From assembly GCA_038501625.1 (NCBI GenBank), contig JAZAYU010000088.1, forward strand, positions 744,001 to 808,000: a stretch of 64,000 nt of DNA, given 5' to 3'. Positions 44,685 through 58,173 of this stretch are shown piece after piece; position 1 is the first letter of the stretch; every line of letters starts with the position of its first letter. Made by a program: the position numbers and the translations under genes. Source of the DNA: Corbicula japonica (taxonomy: Eukaryota > Mollusca > Bivalvia > Venerida > Cyrenidae). The notes under the pieces are model-generated. The model worked only from the letters and a program-made list of their open reading frames with translations, ran no database searches and was not told the DNA's origin.

Positions 44685-44881
44685 AGCGAAAAGTGACGGC
44701 ATGGCCGATCTTAAATATAAAACTAGCAGCTGATGGACACTGGTCCATTTCAGATCCTTAATTTCTCCAATGTGTTTTATACATTGCGTTATTGTTTGGA
44801 ACTAAGCTTATCAGAAATAACTAAAAATGTCTTTGTCGTCCACCGCAATATGCATTCGGAGATGGCAGGAGAAAGCCGAAT

Positions 44882-45275
44882 AGGTACGATTAATTATTTG
44901 AGTTTTACAATAAACTCCGAAGGTTTCAAGCTGAAGATCGCCGAACAGGTACGATTGATTTTTAAGTTTAACGGTAGTCTCCGAAGATTGCCGGAGACCG
45001 CCGAATATCTTGCTGAATAATCTGTATAATGGCACAGCATGACTTCTCTCTTTATTTCAAGCTTTGACCGTTTTTCAGTTCTATATATAAACGAGATAAT
45101 TAGAGGTCAAGAGGTACGATTGGTTATTTGAGTTTACGGTAGTCTCCGAAGTTTGCCGGAGATCGCCGAATATCTTGCTGGATAATATGTGAAATGGCAC
45201 AGCATAGCTTCTCTCTTCATTTCAAGCTTTGACTGTTTTTCAGTTCTATATAAACGAGATAATTAGAAGTCAAAC
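44882..45275. repeat. Tandem repeat with ~165-bp unit (two full copies plus one partial)
   Basis: Each unit begins AGGTACGATTG (44947 and 45112; a partial unit at 44882), then GTAGTCTCCGAAG(A/T)TTGCC, AATATCTTGCTG, AATGGCACAGCAT, TTTCAAGCTTTGAC and ends AACGAGATAATTAGA. The full copies are about 93% alike by eye. The Cys-poor frames here are not conserved between units. Confidence 0.88.
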
Positions 45276-46734
45276 TCATAGCATTGTAGTGTTTTGATAC
45301 ACAGAATCTGTCTAACAAACTCATCGTAACCGAGATTTCGGATTAAAATCATCTCCTTCATTTTGAATCATCAAGGTGTTTTTTTTTAAATTTGATTTCA
45401 TAGCAAATAAGTTTTTTTGTACTTTTAAATGTTATAGATCGTCATTTTGCTTTAATTACTTCGCTTTAAGATTGATTTACGTAAATAAAATTTAACGCGA
45501 TAATAAAATTACCGGATTTTTTCCTTAAATAAAAAAAAATGATAATTGTAATTTATGACATAAGTAACCTCATTTAACAGTATCTTTAGCATTCGATAAT
45601 TTGAAGAAATATTCAAATTATTCAGGTTTTCAGGAAAGGCCAAAGCAGATTTGTGCGTTTTTGTCTTTTATCAAATCTGAGCATAAATAATTGGTCGCAT
45701 TTCTTGTCGTAATGAATATGGCGTCCGTGAGCCTTCAAAGGAACTGAAGGTTTTCCAGTCGAGCAAAACTGCTTTTAATACTTTTTGGTTTTAGAACCAG
45801 CAATAATGTTATGTCTGTCAGATATCTATGGTTTGTACGCAGTTTTTCATTTTCACGCCAAAGGCAGAAATTGCCATCGATAATTAAAACAGATGGAAAA
45901 ACACCGAACACTCCTGAATTTCGATAATAACGGTGAGGTCTAGAAGTGTTGTCAATAAAGATTAGGTCAGGAAGTGCTTTCCAAAGATTCGGCGCGGTGT
46001 AGTTCAGTACACGGAACCTCTAAAACATGTCACCCTTGAATTAACGGCCGCTACACAACCTTTCTGTATTTAACAGCGAGTACAAAGTATGGAGTTACGA
46101 TTTAAGGCAAGCCAAAAACTATTAGGGTGCATAATTAATAATGTTAATGATATACACGTTTCTATAAATTTGACATTGATGTATATCTGTGGTGCTATTA
46201 CTGACGAAACATTATGTTAAAGCACGGGTGCGCGCACCATTCTCTACAGCCTCTTATTTTCAAGTGAATACGATTCAAACTGTCTCTCTAAGGCCGCGCT
46301 GTTAAATATTCTGAAAAAAATATGCTGAATGATTTTTAATTCGAAGTCTATAACATATCACTAAAATATCTCAAGTGCTGAAATAATATTCACATAACGT
46401 ATTTAATTCTCCGTATTTTGAAATGTTGATAATTATTTATAATAAAAATGTTTCCGAAATAGCAAGTGGCACAAATTATCACTAGTTTCAGTTATCAGTG
46501 ACATTATTTATATTGTGTGATTTTTAAGATATTCTGAGCATTAAAGATATAAGGTATAAGGTTGTTTTTATACTGACCTCGACCTTGATTAGGCCACAGC
46601 GTTCGTCATTTTTGTGCCCAGCCGTCGTGCAGTCTGTTCGCAAAGGGTCTTCATTGTTCAGACGGACACTTTCTGAAAAGAGTCCTTAATAACAACAAAA
46701 TAACTGGCCCGGATTCAAATCAAGATTATAACAT
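45276..46734. other. Intergenic, nothing recognised
   Basis: No frame above 60 codons. Confidence 0.5.
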
Positions 46735-47255
46735 AATTTCGTTGGGCAAGTATAAAAACTGCTGCAAGTTACATGAATTCAGCGGGCAAGGATAACTGCT
46801 GAAAGTTACATAAGTTCAGCGTGATAAGGAAAAAACTGCTTGAAGTTACATAAATATGATAAATCTTGCTGCGAGTTACATAAAGTCATTGAACAAAGAT
46901 TAAAACTGCTTCAAGATACCGAAAATCAAGAGACAAAGTTAGAACAGCTTTCTAGTTTTTAGCGGGAAAAAATAGAACTTGGAAAAAAAATTAGAACTTG
47001 GGGAAAAATTAGAACTGCTGCTGCAAGTTTCATTATTTCGGATCGAAAAATTATAACTGCTGCAAGTTTCATTATTTCAGCGGGAAAAGTTATAAATGCT
47101 GCTGCAATCTTCATTATTTCAGTGGGTAAAAAAATTGAAAAACTGCTGCTGCAAGTTTCATTATTTCAGCGGAAAAAAATAGAAATGCTGCAAGTTACAA
47201 GACTTCGGCGGGCAAAATTATGACAACTGCAAGTTACATAAATTCGGCAAGCAAA
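46735..47255. repeat. Minisatellite with ~40-45-bp unit, about 12 degenerate copies
   Basis: The phrase ACTGC(TGC)TGCAAGTTTCAT, with TTATTTCAGCGGGAAAAA and variants recurs throughout. The central copies (47000..47180) are most alike; the outer ones are diverged, with CAAGTTACATAAATTC in place of the core. The number of CTG triplets varies between units. Confidence 0.88.
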
Positions 47256-48930
47256 GTTAGAACATCGTATTAAAGTAAACCGTCAGTACAGCTTCTTGTA
47301 CATAGGAGGCTATTTCAACAGAAGACCTCTGCTGCCATAAAGCAAAAGCACTATGATAAGTCACATTTCGTTTTAACCTAGAAATGTGGCGTTTATGGAT
47401 AATTTTATGAAATTTGTCCTCTCTCCGTATACTAAAAGACGGTTCGAAAGAGAAATGTCTTCGGAATAAACCAGTTGCGGTTAGTGGCTTTAACACACTC
47501 GTTAAAGAAATGTCACCAGAAGAGGATGATCCGTAATAAATATAATTTATTCAGGCATTCCCTTAAGCTGTTATATAGTGTTAGGTTTTCTTACCGGGAA
47601 AGCAAAATTGAAGCTACTGACACACAAACCTGCAAAACTCTTAATGAGCAGTATTTCGCCAAACGTTTTATTTAATTCTTTGATATTAATTAAAAGTTAA
47701 AAACAATTCCATTACAATAATTCCTTCACGCGTAACTGTTGATGTTAAAGAATATTAATTACATCTAAATTTTATTACAATATAATACATGTATTTGCCC
47801 TCTATTTTGTCAATCATTTAAAGAATAGTTTTGCTTCGAGTCTTTCAAGAACTAATAAACGGCCGGTATTACGTGTTTTAAATATAGTTGTAAGTAAACC
47901 TCCGAAACGTGAACAAATAAGATGTACTGAAAGATTTTATATAAAGCAGCCAGATGACAGTGACACAAAAACGACAAAATCCTGTTAATATGAAAAAAAG
48001 CAGAAAAGTGACAATATTAACAAACTGGAAAAATCTGGTAGCATTTCTGCGTGGTGTTCATTAAAAAGATGCCAAAGTGATGAGATTTGATCATGGCGCA
48101 CGGAAACTTGATCGATTCCGCCTACGAGTAGTAAACTTTAGGCACCATTGTACCTTTTGCGTGTGAGCGTCTTCTAAAAAAGGTTAAAATGGAGATGGAA
48201 TTTATATTGACATTTTAAAAGTACATTGACAAAAGGGGTTTATGACCTATGCGAAACACGAAGACCCGGATTGGCCTTGCTATTTCCGCCATATATTCGG
48301 TATTAAAGTTAGCAATAATGCGACTTGAGATAACGCAGGCCACGAGAACTGGCGAGAATACGCGAAAACGCATATCTATTTAAATATATATGTCTCTGGT
48401 TCTCGATGTCTTCTTTTTTGATGGAACAAATATTTTATTCACATCCTTGGTTACGTAGTATCACATGACAGTCAACAAATGAACACCTGGTTCACTACTA
48501 AAACCAGTTACTTTCCAGAGTGTTGCTAACTCACGGTTTCGTAAACTAATACTCATGTTTTACTATATAGTTATGACTCTTTCTAATTGAAATCATACAA
48601 TTCGGCTAATGTAAACACTGGATACATTTGTATTAGTAACCTGTCACTTGACAAACATGTTCTACAGATTTGAATGTGTATTTTGTGTCTTAATATGAGT
48701 GAATAAACTTATAACTGTCTGCATTAGTCAACCCTACATGACTAATGATAGTACCTTTATGATGACTATTATAAATATTTAGAAGGATTAATTAAAGTTC
48801 AATGCCCAACAATTATCTTAATTTTCCTTATAGCACTTAACATTCATATTTTGTGGCGTACTTAATTCAACTTAAATATGAAATAAATATCTTATTCAGT
48901 ATGTCTCCATTAATATTCGATTTGAAGAGA
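47256..48930. other. Intergenic, nothing recognised
   Basis: Short frames only (for example 47257..47496 minus). Confidence 0.5.
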
Positions 48931-49210
48931 ATTGTGTTGTTGATTATAATGATGATGTTGCTGCTGTTTTTCCTTCCGATGACGCTAATGGTGGTGATGG
49001 TGATGATAATGATTAAATTAAGGACGATGATGTCACCTTGGCTAAAAAAACGGTATAATAACCATTAAAATATGGAGAAACAGTTGTTGCACTACGGTGA
49101 TGAGTGGTGGAGGGGCTGATTAATATGATTATGATAATGATGACGATGACGATAATGATGACGATGATGACAATGATGATGATGATGACGACGATGACGA
49201 CGACGACGAC

Positions 49211-49259
<49 letters not shown>

Positions 49260-49290
49260 ATGATGATGATGATGATGATGATATTGATGC
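48931..49290. repeat. (GAT)n/(GAC)n microsatellite region
   Basis: Interrupted GATGATGACGATGAC words from 48945, becoming an almost pure GAT array at 49200..49283. Frames giving poly-Met or poly-Asp are artefacts. Confidence 0.95.
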
Positions 49291-49736
49291 CGTTAGCCTA
49301 TTCTCAAGAAGTTCGGAAATTTAGAATTACGTTTAAACATTAAATGATGTAGATTCTAGAAAATCAAGGTTTTCAGCGCAAACATAAACATATAATTATC
49401 TGTATATATGTTAAACAAGATATCAGCTAGAACTTTATAAATGACTGAAACTTATTATGTTGTTTTTGTTTGCTTATTTTAGAAGTAACCTTGTGAAAAC
49501 CTTTATAATAATTGTTATTTGAAATGACCAATCCCTGTCTGACGCTGATACAGATATACAGCTTATGTAGTAGAGTAATTACGTGTAATCAATGGTCAAC
49601 ATGTGGCCAGTACGTGAACCCGATACTTAGGTTGATCATTGCAAGCAGTTATACAATGCTGTTTATTTCAAAATCAACAAAGGACATTTACATAACTGTG
49701 TACTTACTATCCTATTATTTACCAAGAACTGTTTTA
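49291..49736. other. Intergenic, nothing recognised
   Basis: A 98-codon frame (49512..49808) runs into the family C repeat, so it is not considered a gene. Confidence 0.45.
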
Positions 49737-49894
49737 CAGGAGCGGATCCTGGAGGGGGTTCAATGGGGTTGCTCGAACCTTCTTTGGGCAACATATTGCA
49801 TGTACTAAATGTTAATGTGGTTTAAGGGCAGAAAGTTAGAAATTAGACTCTCTCAAACTTACTCCTTTAATGGAAATCTTGCATCCGACTCTAG
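49737..49894 (-). repeat. Family C repeat, reverse orientation
   Basis: CAGGAGCGGATCCTGGAGG, GGGGTTGCTCGAACC, GGGCAGAAAGTTAGAAATTA and the end TTGCATCCGACTCTAG. Confidence 0.78.
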
Positions 49895-50121
49895 TTGTCT
49901 ATCCTGAAATTAAATATTATTAAATAATTATGAGGACTGTGCGTTTGCAGAACTACTTTCTTTCAAGTCCCGGGACTATTTCATTGCATCTATTCATTCG
50001 AGGTTAACAATAAAAAGTTTTGAAGATCCTGATCAGACCTCATTCGGGGCCGAAGCTCACTAAACGGGACCTAAACTCACTAAACTTAAGTAGAAGACTT
50101 GTCTGGTGGACTGGTCATATA

Positions 50122-50177
50122 TAAAAACAAAGCTTGGTAACCAGTCTCAAATCTCAAGCATCTGATTGGCTAAAATA
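50122..50177. repeat. Family H hairpin MITE, partial left arm
   Basis: AAAAACAAAGCTTGGTAACC, then CAGTCTCAAATCTCAAGCAT and CTGATTGGCTAAAAT; the match ends before the centre. Confidence 0.7.
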
Positions 50178-50806
50178 ATTTTTGAACCCATTAATTATTA
50201 AGAAAAATATAAGCATTTGATGTTTATATGCTTTAAAGTGCATGACGTACAAACACTTCATTAAATATAATATTATTCGTTGCTAATGATTTGGCATTGT
50301 GCGCAACTTATTCAAACAATATGGCATAATTAGTTTTATCTGTCAAGTGTTTCTTATTATGTAAGATACAGGGTTGAAAATTTAATCATGAAAACAAAAA
50401 TGCGGCTAATTTGCAAAGTTTTGCCTAACTTAAAATTTACCAATACTTTTTAAAGTCGATTAAGGCTTACTTCTTTACTTATTTTAAGATTTCGCTCAAA
50501 TGTCCAGATGATTTTACAAGCTTTTCGCCTAAACATATCTTTCTCTTTTGAAATGAGGATGAAACTTTGCGTCATATTGGACCCCTGGTTGGACCAACCC
50601 TCAACCAGATAACCGTTCCTTACCCAGGACTAACACACACTGTGGTAGCCACCACCAATTCTCTTCCCGCGAAATGAAATCTCGACCAAACACACACAAA
50701 ACGTCCTTCGTACCTCATATACGATTATGTATCACAAAATGACATGAAATCAGCGCATCCCTAAAACCGCACCAAACGCAAACCTTGAATATCAAGGCCG
50801 GTGTTT
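50178..50806. other. Intergenic, nothing recognised
   Basis: No gene supported. Confidence 0.5.
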
Positions 50807-51055
50807 GATGTCCGCAAAATGGAACCTACGTTCATCCCCGATCATTACGCGACCGTTCGAATGAAGCTATTTGAAAAGTATCGATATTTCTTTAATAATA
50901 TATTCCCTTGAACTTGTTTTTCTTACAGAGTTTGTTAGGTGCTTTAATAAAATGATATTTTCTGAACTTTACTGGTTGTTAATTGTCAGGTTGAAGTAGT
51001 TCGCTCCTTATATCTATGGTCGGGGATGAACATAGGTTCCATTTTGCGGACATCC
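50807..51055. mobile_element. MITE-like inverted repeat, ~38-bp arms
   Basis: GATGTCCGCAAAATGGAACC + TACGTTCATCCCCGATCA (50807..50844) pairs with the reverse complement at 51017..51055, with about two mismatches. The 170-bp spacer is non-coding and no target duplication is clear. Confidence 0.7.
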
Positions 51056-51864
51056 TTAATTGTTAACTTGCCTGATTGAAGCAGTTTATCCTTAAAGAAG
51101 AATTTCGAAATAACATAATTGCAAAGATCAACAAATTTTCTTCAAAACATTAAAGGAATTTTGAAAATCGGACTATAAATAGCTAAACTAGGGCTGTCTG
51201 AAATTGCTTATTTAATGCTGTAAGAGGCAGCCATCTTGAATGGTGACCATTGACATCATCAATCTGTGTGCTCAACATAATATAAAGTGTTTGGTGTAAT
51301 TAATATTGGAAGTTCATTATTAATGTGATTTTTATTTGTTTCTGTGATTTTTTATTAGAAATTACTTATGTAAAACAAAATATAAATAAAAAAATTGACT
51401 TGTGCTCATTAATTGATGATGTCACTGATCACCTCAAAATAGCCGCCAGCATACAGTAGGATCAGCATTTAACTGACAATATCTCAGCAACAAGTGGACA
51501 GATTAATTAAAAAAAAATTCAGTTCTATGCTCAGTTTCATGATGTCTTTGTAGTGAAAACTGACTCCTAAATTCCGGAATACCATTCGGACTCGGTTTTA
51601 TACAATTTATAGTGGGTTAGTCTAATTCTAGGGTACAAAATAGCGCAAAACTGTAAGAGGGACTTTGGAATAGTGGTCTTGATATCGATGGTCTAATTTT
51701 CAGGGTGGTGTTAATGAGTGGTTTTACTGTAGAATGTAAGACAAAATCGCAGTGTACGTGGGATTGATCTCCAGGTATAAAGTAAGTTTAACGCTTTACG
51801 TAGGTTGTACTGTTTTCCGTTCAGTACTTTAACACGTACTTGAAATGTACCCGGATAGTATCCT
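51056..51864. other. Intergenic, nothing recognised
   Basis: AT-rich, no frame of note. Confidence 0.5.
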
Positions 51865-52025
51865 GGACTAGCTGCAACCGGAAGCCGGACGCCGCCATTA
51901 AAATACAGATGTAGTACATCTTATTGGCTGTCTCGGATAACTCCCTTGGTAAATTATTCTGCTTTTATGTGGTAAGGCGCTGTCGCGGAACAGGTTCAAT
52001 TCCCAGAATGGGTAATAACATTTTA
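51865..52025 (+). repeat. SINE-like repeat with tRNA-type boxes
   Basis: AACCGGAAGCCGGACGCCG, CGGATAACTCCCTTGG, box A-like TGGTAAGGCGCTG and box B GGTTCAATTCC (about 51992..52002). It shares its layout with 43005..43150. Confidence 0.55.
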
Positions 52026-53163
52026 TATCTGGTAAAATTTGATTCCCAATATGTGTAAATATATAATATTAAAACTATAGACAGCTCCCTCAAGGCCGAC
52101 ATATGTTTTCGATGCATACAATTTTCGACCTAACATGGTTGGCCTGCGTCGGACGGGAAATCACTTTTGGTTGGAATGGTTGTTTTGCTGAATTTTGATC
52201 TTGGGAACAAAAATAAGAACGCATCATTCTGATTTCGATTTCCTCTTTTCAAAATAGCCTTTTAAGAAATGAATAACGATTCCGCATTTCGGCTGGATAC
52301 AAATTATTTCATTTAATTTGACAATTTGCGGTGCTTTTTGCCAAGCTTAAGATCATAGACCATTGAATTAGGTCGTTATATAAGCAGTTCAACTAATGTT
52401 ATTGTTATGAAATTCAGAGTTTCTTGCAAACTATATTATTGGTGTTAGTGAAATATAGAAATTCATTAAAGCACTCCTGTATTAGCTAATTGATTAGTTT
52501 TAAATTTAAATCCTGACCCTATTTTTAGAATGGCAGGAACACAGTCTCCAATTCTGCACCAATTAATGATTCAACTAATCACCTTATAATAAAATCTGTT
52601 AATCTGTAATGTTATCTTTGCCAAATAGGGAAACAGTTACGTAGAAGACTTGCGGTAATGAACTTTAACTCCTACGCAACGTGAAATATACATCCTACTG
52701 ATTGACGTATATGTCAATTACACCTACGATACGATTCGACCACTTCCTCGGTGGGAAGACGTTTCTAACAAGTCCACGATTCCACATGGTAAAATCTTAT
52801 TGTTCAACTTCTAAATATAAATATCTAAAAGATAATTAACTAAGCTTAGGAAATTTACTAGATGTGTTTATGACAGTAAATATATGAAAAGGTTAGTACT
52901 GAAAATCTTCACAGACACGGTGCTATTTATACACAAATGCTTATTTATTAAATCCTCCTGCTATTGTATAATATCATATCTTATAAAATCTAAACGATTT
53001 TTCTTAAATCTTAAAGACATTTCAAAATTAGTGTTCTTTATGTCAGTGATAAAGCGATGTATGGCCAGAAACTGAAATCTTCGAGTCCGTAAATAATAGC
53101 TGAAATACATACTAGTAATGCCGTTTAGCCCGTAGCAAGGGGGTATGCCGGTTGTCAAAATTT
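52026..53163. other. Intergenic, nothing recognised
   Basis: Overlapping frames near 52884..53158 on both strands lack motifs. Confidence 0.45.
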
Positions 53164-53328
53164 CAGGGTTGGCTGCAAGTATGCAGAAAAAGGTTCGTTT
53201 TGGGGCAGCCTTTGGGTACTTTTATAATGATTGCCTACTTTCTGGCAAAAATCGCCTTCAAAAAAAAATTAAATAATTGCTGTCCAAAAAGGGGTTCGAA
53301 CGAAACCTCTGAATCTTCTCTGGATCAT
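53164..53328 (+). repeat. Family C repeat
   Basis: CAGGGTTGGCTGCAAGTATG, AAGGTTCGTTTTGGGGCAG, CCTACTTTCTGGCAAAAATC and GCTGTCCAAAAAGGGGTTCG; the right end is decayed after TCTGGATCA. Confidence 0.72.
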
Positions 53329-54339
53329 TTTTTTTGTTCAAATTATTTGTGTAGACCTCAAGACCTAGGTAGTTGACAGAAGATGAGGTCAACAGTTAAT
53401 ACTTGCCTCGTTTATACTTAACACAAATCTAATATAGGAAAGTATCTTTTTTTTCTGAAGCCCGCGTCTTTAAAACGATGTATTCTGAGCTTCTCAGTTG
53501 TATTCCCGCAAGCTCCACGATCCAAGATGACTGCTGTAGTTTCAGATTTTACAACGTTATGAATTTACCGTGCATACCGTTTGCATATAACACGAACATA
53601 TTTGGAAATCTTGGTCGTTAACTGGAGACCGACACATAAGTTGATTCACGGTTATGATTTACGCAGAAAGAAACTCCCCTGTTGAACTGATTTCTTTGAT
53701 GAAAAAAAAACTACCACAATCTTCTACAACTAGTATCAGATCGCTTCGTATTTTGGCAGTATCAGATTGCGACGTGTGTCATCACCTGTTTGGTCAGCAT
53801 TATATCGCCTCCTTCGTCACCTCCTGTCTTATTTCACCATCAATGCCGGGCACCAAAACATGACTGCGTCATTCGAAATTTAGTCCAGGCGTTTTAAGTA
53901 ATTGGCTGAATAATCCATCCGTTAAGTATGTCCTTAAATGGGTTCGTGCGGTTTATCTACTTACTAATTCGTTTAAACTGTAATAGTAGGTTTGGAATTT
54001 AATCTGTGTTTGATTAAGTAAACAAAATTCACACGCGTAGATACTTTGACAGACAGTAAATAATAAATTGACAAATAGTTTAGATATTTCAGATAATGTG
54101 TACAAGTCTTTAGGAGGGTTTAACATTCCAACGAGGAAAATAAACTCAAAATTAAAAAAAATCACATAAAGAAAATAATTCATTGCAAGCAATATTTTTA
54201 GAAGAATTGTTTGAATTAAGTTGTTTGGCAACATTGACTTAAACGCATTCAGTTCAAGAGAAAAATCAAAGAACTGACGAGTTGTAAGAATTCAGTTGAT
54301 GAATCATCATGACAAAGTGGGGTTTAATACACATGCGAC
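53329..54339. other. Intergenic, nothing recognised
   Basis: No supported gene; a 93-codon hydrophobic minus-strand frame (53953..54234) has no family motif. Confidence 0.45.
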
Positions 54340-54495
54340 CAGTGCAACCAATATCCGCCTGCGCATCCGTTCAGTCTGATCAAGGTCTGCAGAGTTAACC
54401 ATTCAGCTAAAGGTGCATTATTATTGCTAGAATACAGTTTAGATCCTTGTCGGACTGCCTATGTCCTCCATTGGATCAGGATCTATGCTTATCTG
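54340..54495. repeat. Family G repeat, diverged
   Basis: GCGACCAGTGCAACCAATAT, CAGTCTGATCAAGGTCTGCA, ACAGTTTAGATCCTTGTCGG and TTGGATCAGGATCTATG. Confidence 0.5.
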
Positions 54496-57400
54496 AAGAC
54501 AATAAGCATTGTTGTTTTTTTATACTGCGTCATATTAAGGCTGTCTGTTGCTAATGGAAATCTGGATGTTAACAGAAGTCCAGAAGTCTAAATCTTTTTG
54601 AAACTGCTTTTCCTTTTTACATCCATCACACTATAGTTACTTTATTAGAAGCCTTATCAGCAGGTGTTAAACCAAATCTTTTACGAAAGTCTTGATTTCC
54701 TTTTTTTTCAAATGGCGGAAGTTAAAACGAGATCGAGAGGGAAAGAAGGCTTTGTTCCTTTTTTTAAAGAAAAAGATATACGGTAAATCTTAATTGATAG
54801 ATGACCTATTGCTGTCAATGAACTGTATAAACAAGTAATCCTGTATCGAATGGCACCACCTTTGATTGTTAGATTTTGAAATAATATAGAGGTGACTATT
54901 TTCATGACAATGACCTTAGCAGCACTAGATGTCGTGACTTCTCCTGATTAGTAATATTGTTTGCAATTAAACTTTTTTCGACCAATTTAAAGAAAATTTG
55001 AAAGTCTAAATTTAGAACAACGCGTGGTTACATCTGTCCAACGGGGATTTTAATGTGCCGAATATAACATCGGCAATTTTACGGAATCACCGTAAAAGTC
55101 CCGTTAACGTTCGACACATTTTAGTTTTCTAAACGAATACCCAATGAAGTTGGTCCCAATTCCAAATGTGAATAGGGTCATAGACTACTTCAAGTACTGA
55201 ATATTAATACTGTTATGTCGTCAAATCTACCCATATTTGCGCCTAATCCTAGTCTTCTAACACATAACCACATGTTTTGCAATTCAGATATAGCAAGACA
55301 ATTAATATAAACATAAATATAGAAACTTCAATTACTAATTGTTCTATATTCGGCATTTCGTGATTCACTTTCTGGTTCCGATAACACTTGCTTGTTATGA
55401 AATAAGACGTGTAGTTCAGGTTTCCAAAATAAAGTCGAAAATATTTATGGATACGGATATCAGGAATAATTAATGAAAATGCAGATCCTGTTCTTTTTTT
55501 TCAATCGCATCTTCAGAAAACCCACTCTAGACGTCTGCAGAAGAGTGTTATTTTGGGCTTAAAGGATGGTGCACGATAATGTAATAAGGCCGTATGCAGA
55601 GGAGGCAAAGATTTGGGGCATGATTTCCCAGAAAAATAAACATTTTCAAAATGCGTTTTTGTCACTTTTTCAGGGAACTAATCATTTAATCATAAGTTGT
55701 ATTCTTTTGGTGTAACGGAGACTGATCCCGCAAAGCCTAGACTAAGATTCAGACATCGTAACCACCGTGCTTTTTATCCGCTCCCAATGCTTGCCCGTCT
55801 CTTGCATCTACGTTTACATGTTTATTTTTCACACCAACGAAGCTGCTAAACCACACAAAAGGGAAAAAGCATGTCTTAATGTCCTTTGTTCAGTAGCTTG
55901 GTACATATTTCGAACATCTTACCAATCCTGCGCCACCTTAGTCGAAACCGCATCAAATATTCCAAGTTATATTTCAATAGTTTTAACATCATGTTCACCT
56001 ATTTTATATCACGAAAAAATATATTTATGGGAAAATAAAACCACAAAGATGTAGACTCTCTTGGATTCGCAGTTATGATCTTTTATGCAATTCAATATTG
56101 GTACATGCAGTTTGTGACTAATATCCTTTGGTTATTAATTATAAAATAGCGCAGTCATCGCACTCTAGGATAGTTATACATGGCTGCACACTTTGCTATC
56201 GAAGGATGCAAATATTTTGTAGCAATACTGGAATCTTAATGTTTTGCAATATAAGATACTTTTAAGCCACATTTTGCCTTTGTTTACTAATATTTATAAT
56301 AAGGTATAACACTTCTAATGAAATATGTCGTAAATTGTTTGTTTAATAACTGTATCCGCCACGTGACTGGTTAATGAACCAGTGTTTGTTTTCCCAATTT
56401 TGATGTGTTCTTTAAACAGAATTATTAATTTTACATGATTGGTTTGCGTATTTCTGAGAGGTCCAATGAAATTATTTGATTATAGTAACGTTGTTCCCTG
56501 TATGGCGGTCATAAAACGTCGCCACGTACTTCAATCAGTGGTAGTGCTTTGGAGGCCGTTGAGTACGATACTTATATTTGTGAAAATACCGAGATGCGAT
56601 CAACCCGGAGCTAGAGGGCGTGGACAGTAACTTGCATTTCCAATACGCTACGTCTCATTAAGAGGTTCAATCAAATCTAGCCTGCAATATTTTGATATTT
56701 GTCGTGTTCGTTGGCTTTTAACGTTCATTTTCCACCTGTCTAACGGAATAGTTCTTTTTATAAATACTTTTCAAAATTCATTTCAAGGAAATACTACTGG
56801 AAAACTTAACAAAAGCATACGAATTTATATTAAAATTGAGAAAACGCTTAGCACAGTGTCTGTCTAAATTAAACCTGATTTGACTTTTTCAAGTAAACAT
56901 TCACACTGTTAGTGCTTTAAATGTATATTTATTGAGAGTTAAATACGTTCTCTAGGCAGTGTGTTTTCTTTATTTTAAGAATTTTATTTAACACAAAAAC
57001 ATCAAATAAAATTACTATAAAAATACAGACATAGGCAAATTTACAAGTAAATGGTTAACGGTTCGGTCAAATAAAAATACGTTTTAAAATGAAGCCTTTA
57101 AAAGCAAAACATAAATTAAATTACTTAATTCTTTTTTCTAAATGTTCATGCTATACAAATATGTAGAATATTTTAAAGTATGAGATGTTTCTTTTAATAC
57201 GTAACGTCGTGCAATACAAATATTTAAGACTGACATACAGTTCAATGTAATAAATGATAAAATAAAACGCTATTTAGACATTTCAAAATTTACATGATGA
57301 ATGTTGAAAATATTGTTTGTTTCTTTATTATATGAAACCACAAATAACGGTAGCATTTTCTAGCTGCAATTTCACGGATCAGCCGCGTAGGCAGTTTTTA

Positions 57401-57814
57401 TCAACATCTTTCAATAGAAGTGCGTCAGTATGGAAACAATAACTACGTCATTAGCCTATATGACTTATCGCCAAATAAGGAATTCGAGTAGTCTCACAAA
57501 TGACCAGGTCACGGCAAAAAGTACTTAACGAAAGTACTCATAATATTGTTGTTTGTGCAGAGGTTGAATGGAATGCCAAAAGACGGGTATTGTCCGTGGT
57601 GCAGAGGGTGGGGTCTAGGAAAAATCATTCAACCTCCGGAAATGATTTGTTACTAATTATAGATATAGATCACGTGATAGTCTGGTTATGTAACCAAGCA
57701 TAACCTTATGGCTGATTCGGACGAATTAAATAGTTTTCCAGTGATAAATAACTCATTAAGAGATATTGGAGAAATCAAATTTTTACCACTTGTTTGCTAC
57801 CAAGCCATATTTTA
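54496..57814. other. Long intergenic stretch; one small nested hairpin
   Basis: No gene is supported. A hairpin at 55079..55096 (TTTACGG/CCGTAAA) is nested in outer arms near AACGGGGATTTTA (55038) and AAAAGTCCCGTT (55094..55105). The 95-codon frame at 55767..56054 has no motif. Confidence 0.45.
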
Positions 57815-57990
57815 ACCCTTTCCTGTATAGATACATCTTTATTGCTAGGGCGAACAGTTTAGATCCAGATCAGCCGGCACATCCATGCCGTCTGATCAGG
57901 ATCTAAACTGTTCGCTTTTTGATTCATTATCTTATTTCAGACCAAAATGCGACCAGTGCAGATCCTGATCAGACGGCTATCGTTTTAATT
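57815..57990. repeat. Family G repeat, best-preserved copy
   Basis: Border AACCCTTTCCTGTATAGATA, then GCGAACAGTTTAGATCCAGA and its inverted partner CTGATCAGGATCTAAACTGT + TCGC, the spacer TTTCAGACCAAAATGCGACC, and GCAGATCCTGATCAGACGG. Confidence 0.75.
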
Positions 57991-58016
57991 CCGTCTTGTG
58001 CATGATTTCATGGAAC

Positions 58017-58173
58017 AAGAATGAGGAGGTTCAGTGGGGCTATTTGAGTCTCCTTTTAAGGCAGCAATATTTAAATTTTATGTGTGTTTAACCAGAAAGT
58101 TAGAAATCATATGAAACTACCCTAAGACTGCAACGAACGAATCACGTTTCGGGAAACCTTGAACCCGACCCTG
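58017..58173 (-). repeat. Family C repeat, reverse orientation
   Basis: GAGGAGGTTCAGTGGGGC, AAGGCAGCAATATTTAAATT, AACCAGAAAGTTAGAAAT and the end TTGAACCCGACCCTG. Confidence 0.75.

Noticed and set aside
46735..47255. CRISPR-like array
   Set aside because: Units are degenerate, adjacent without unique spacers of constant length, and the genome is eukaryotic; a minisatellite fits better.
49104..49343. Poly-Met frame
   Set aside because: Microsatellite artefact of (GAT)n.
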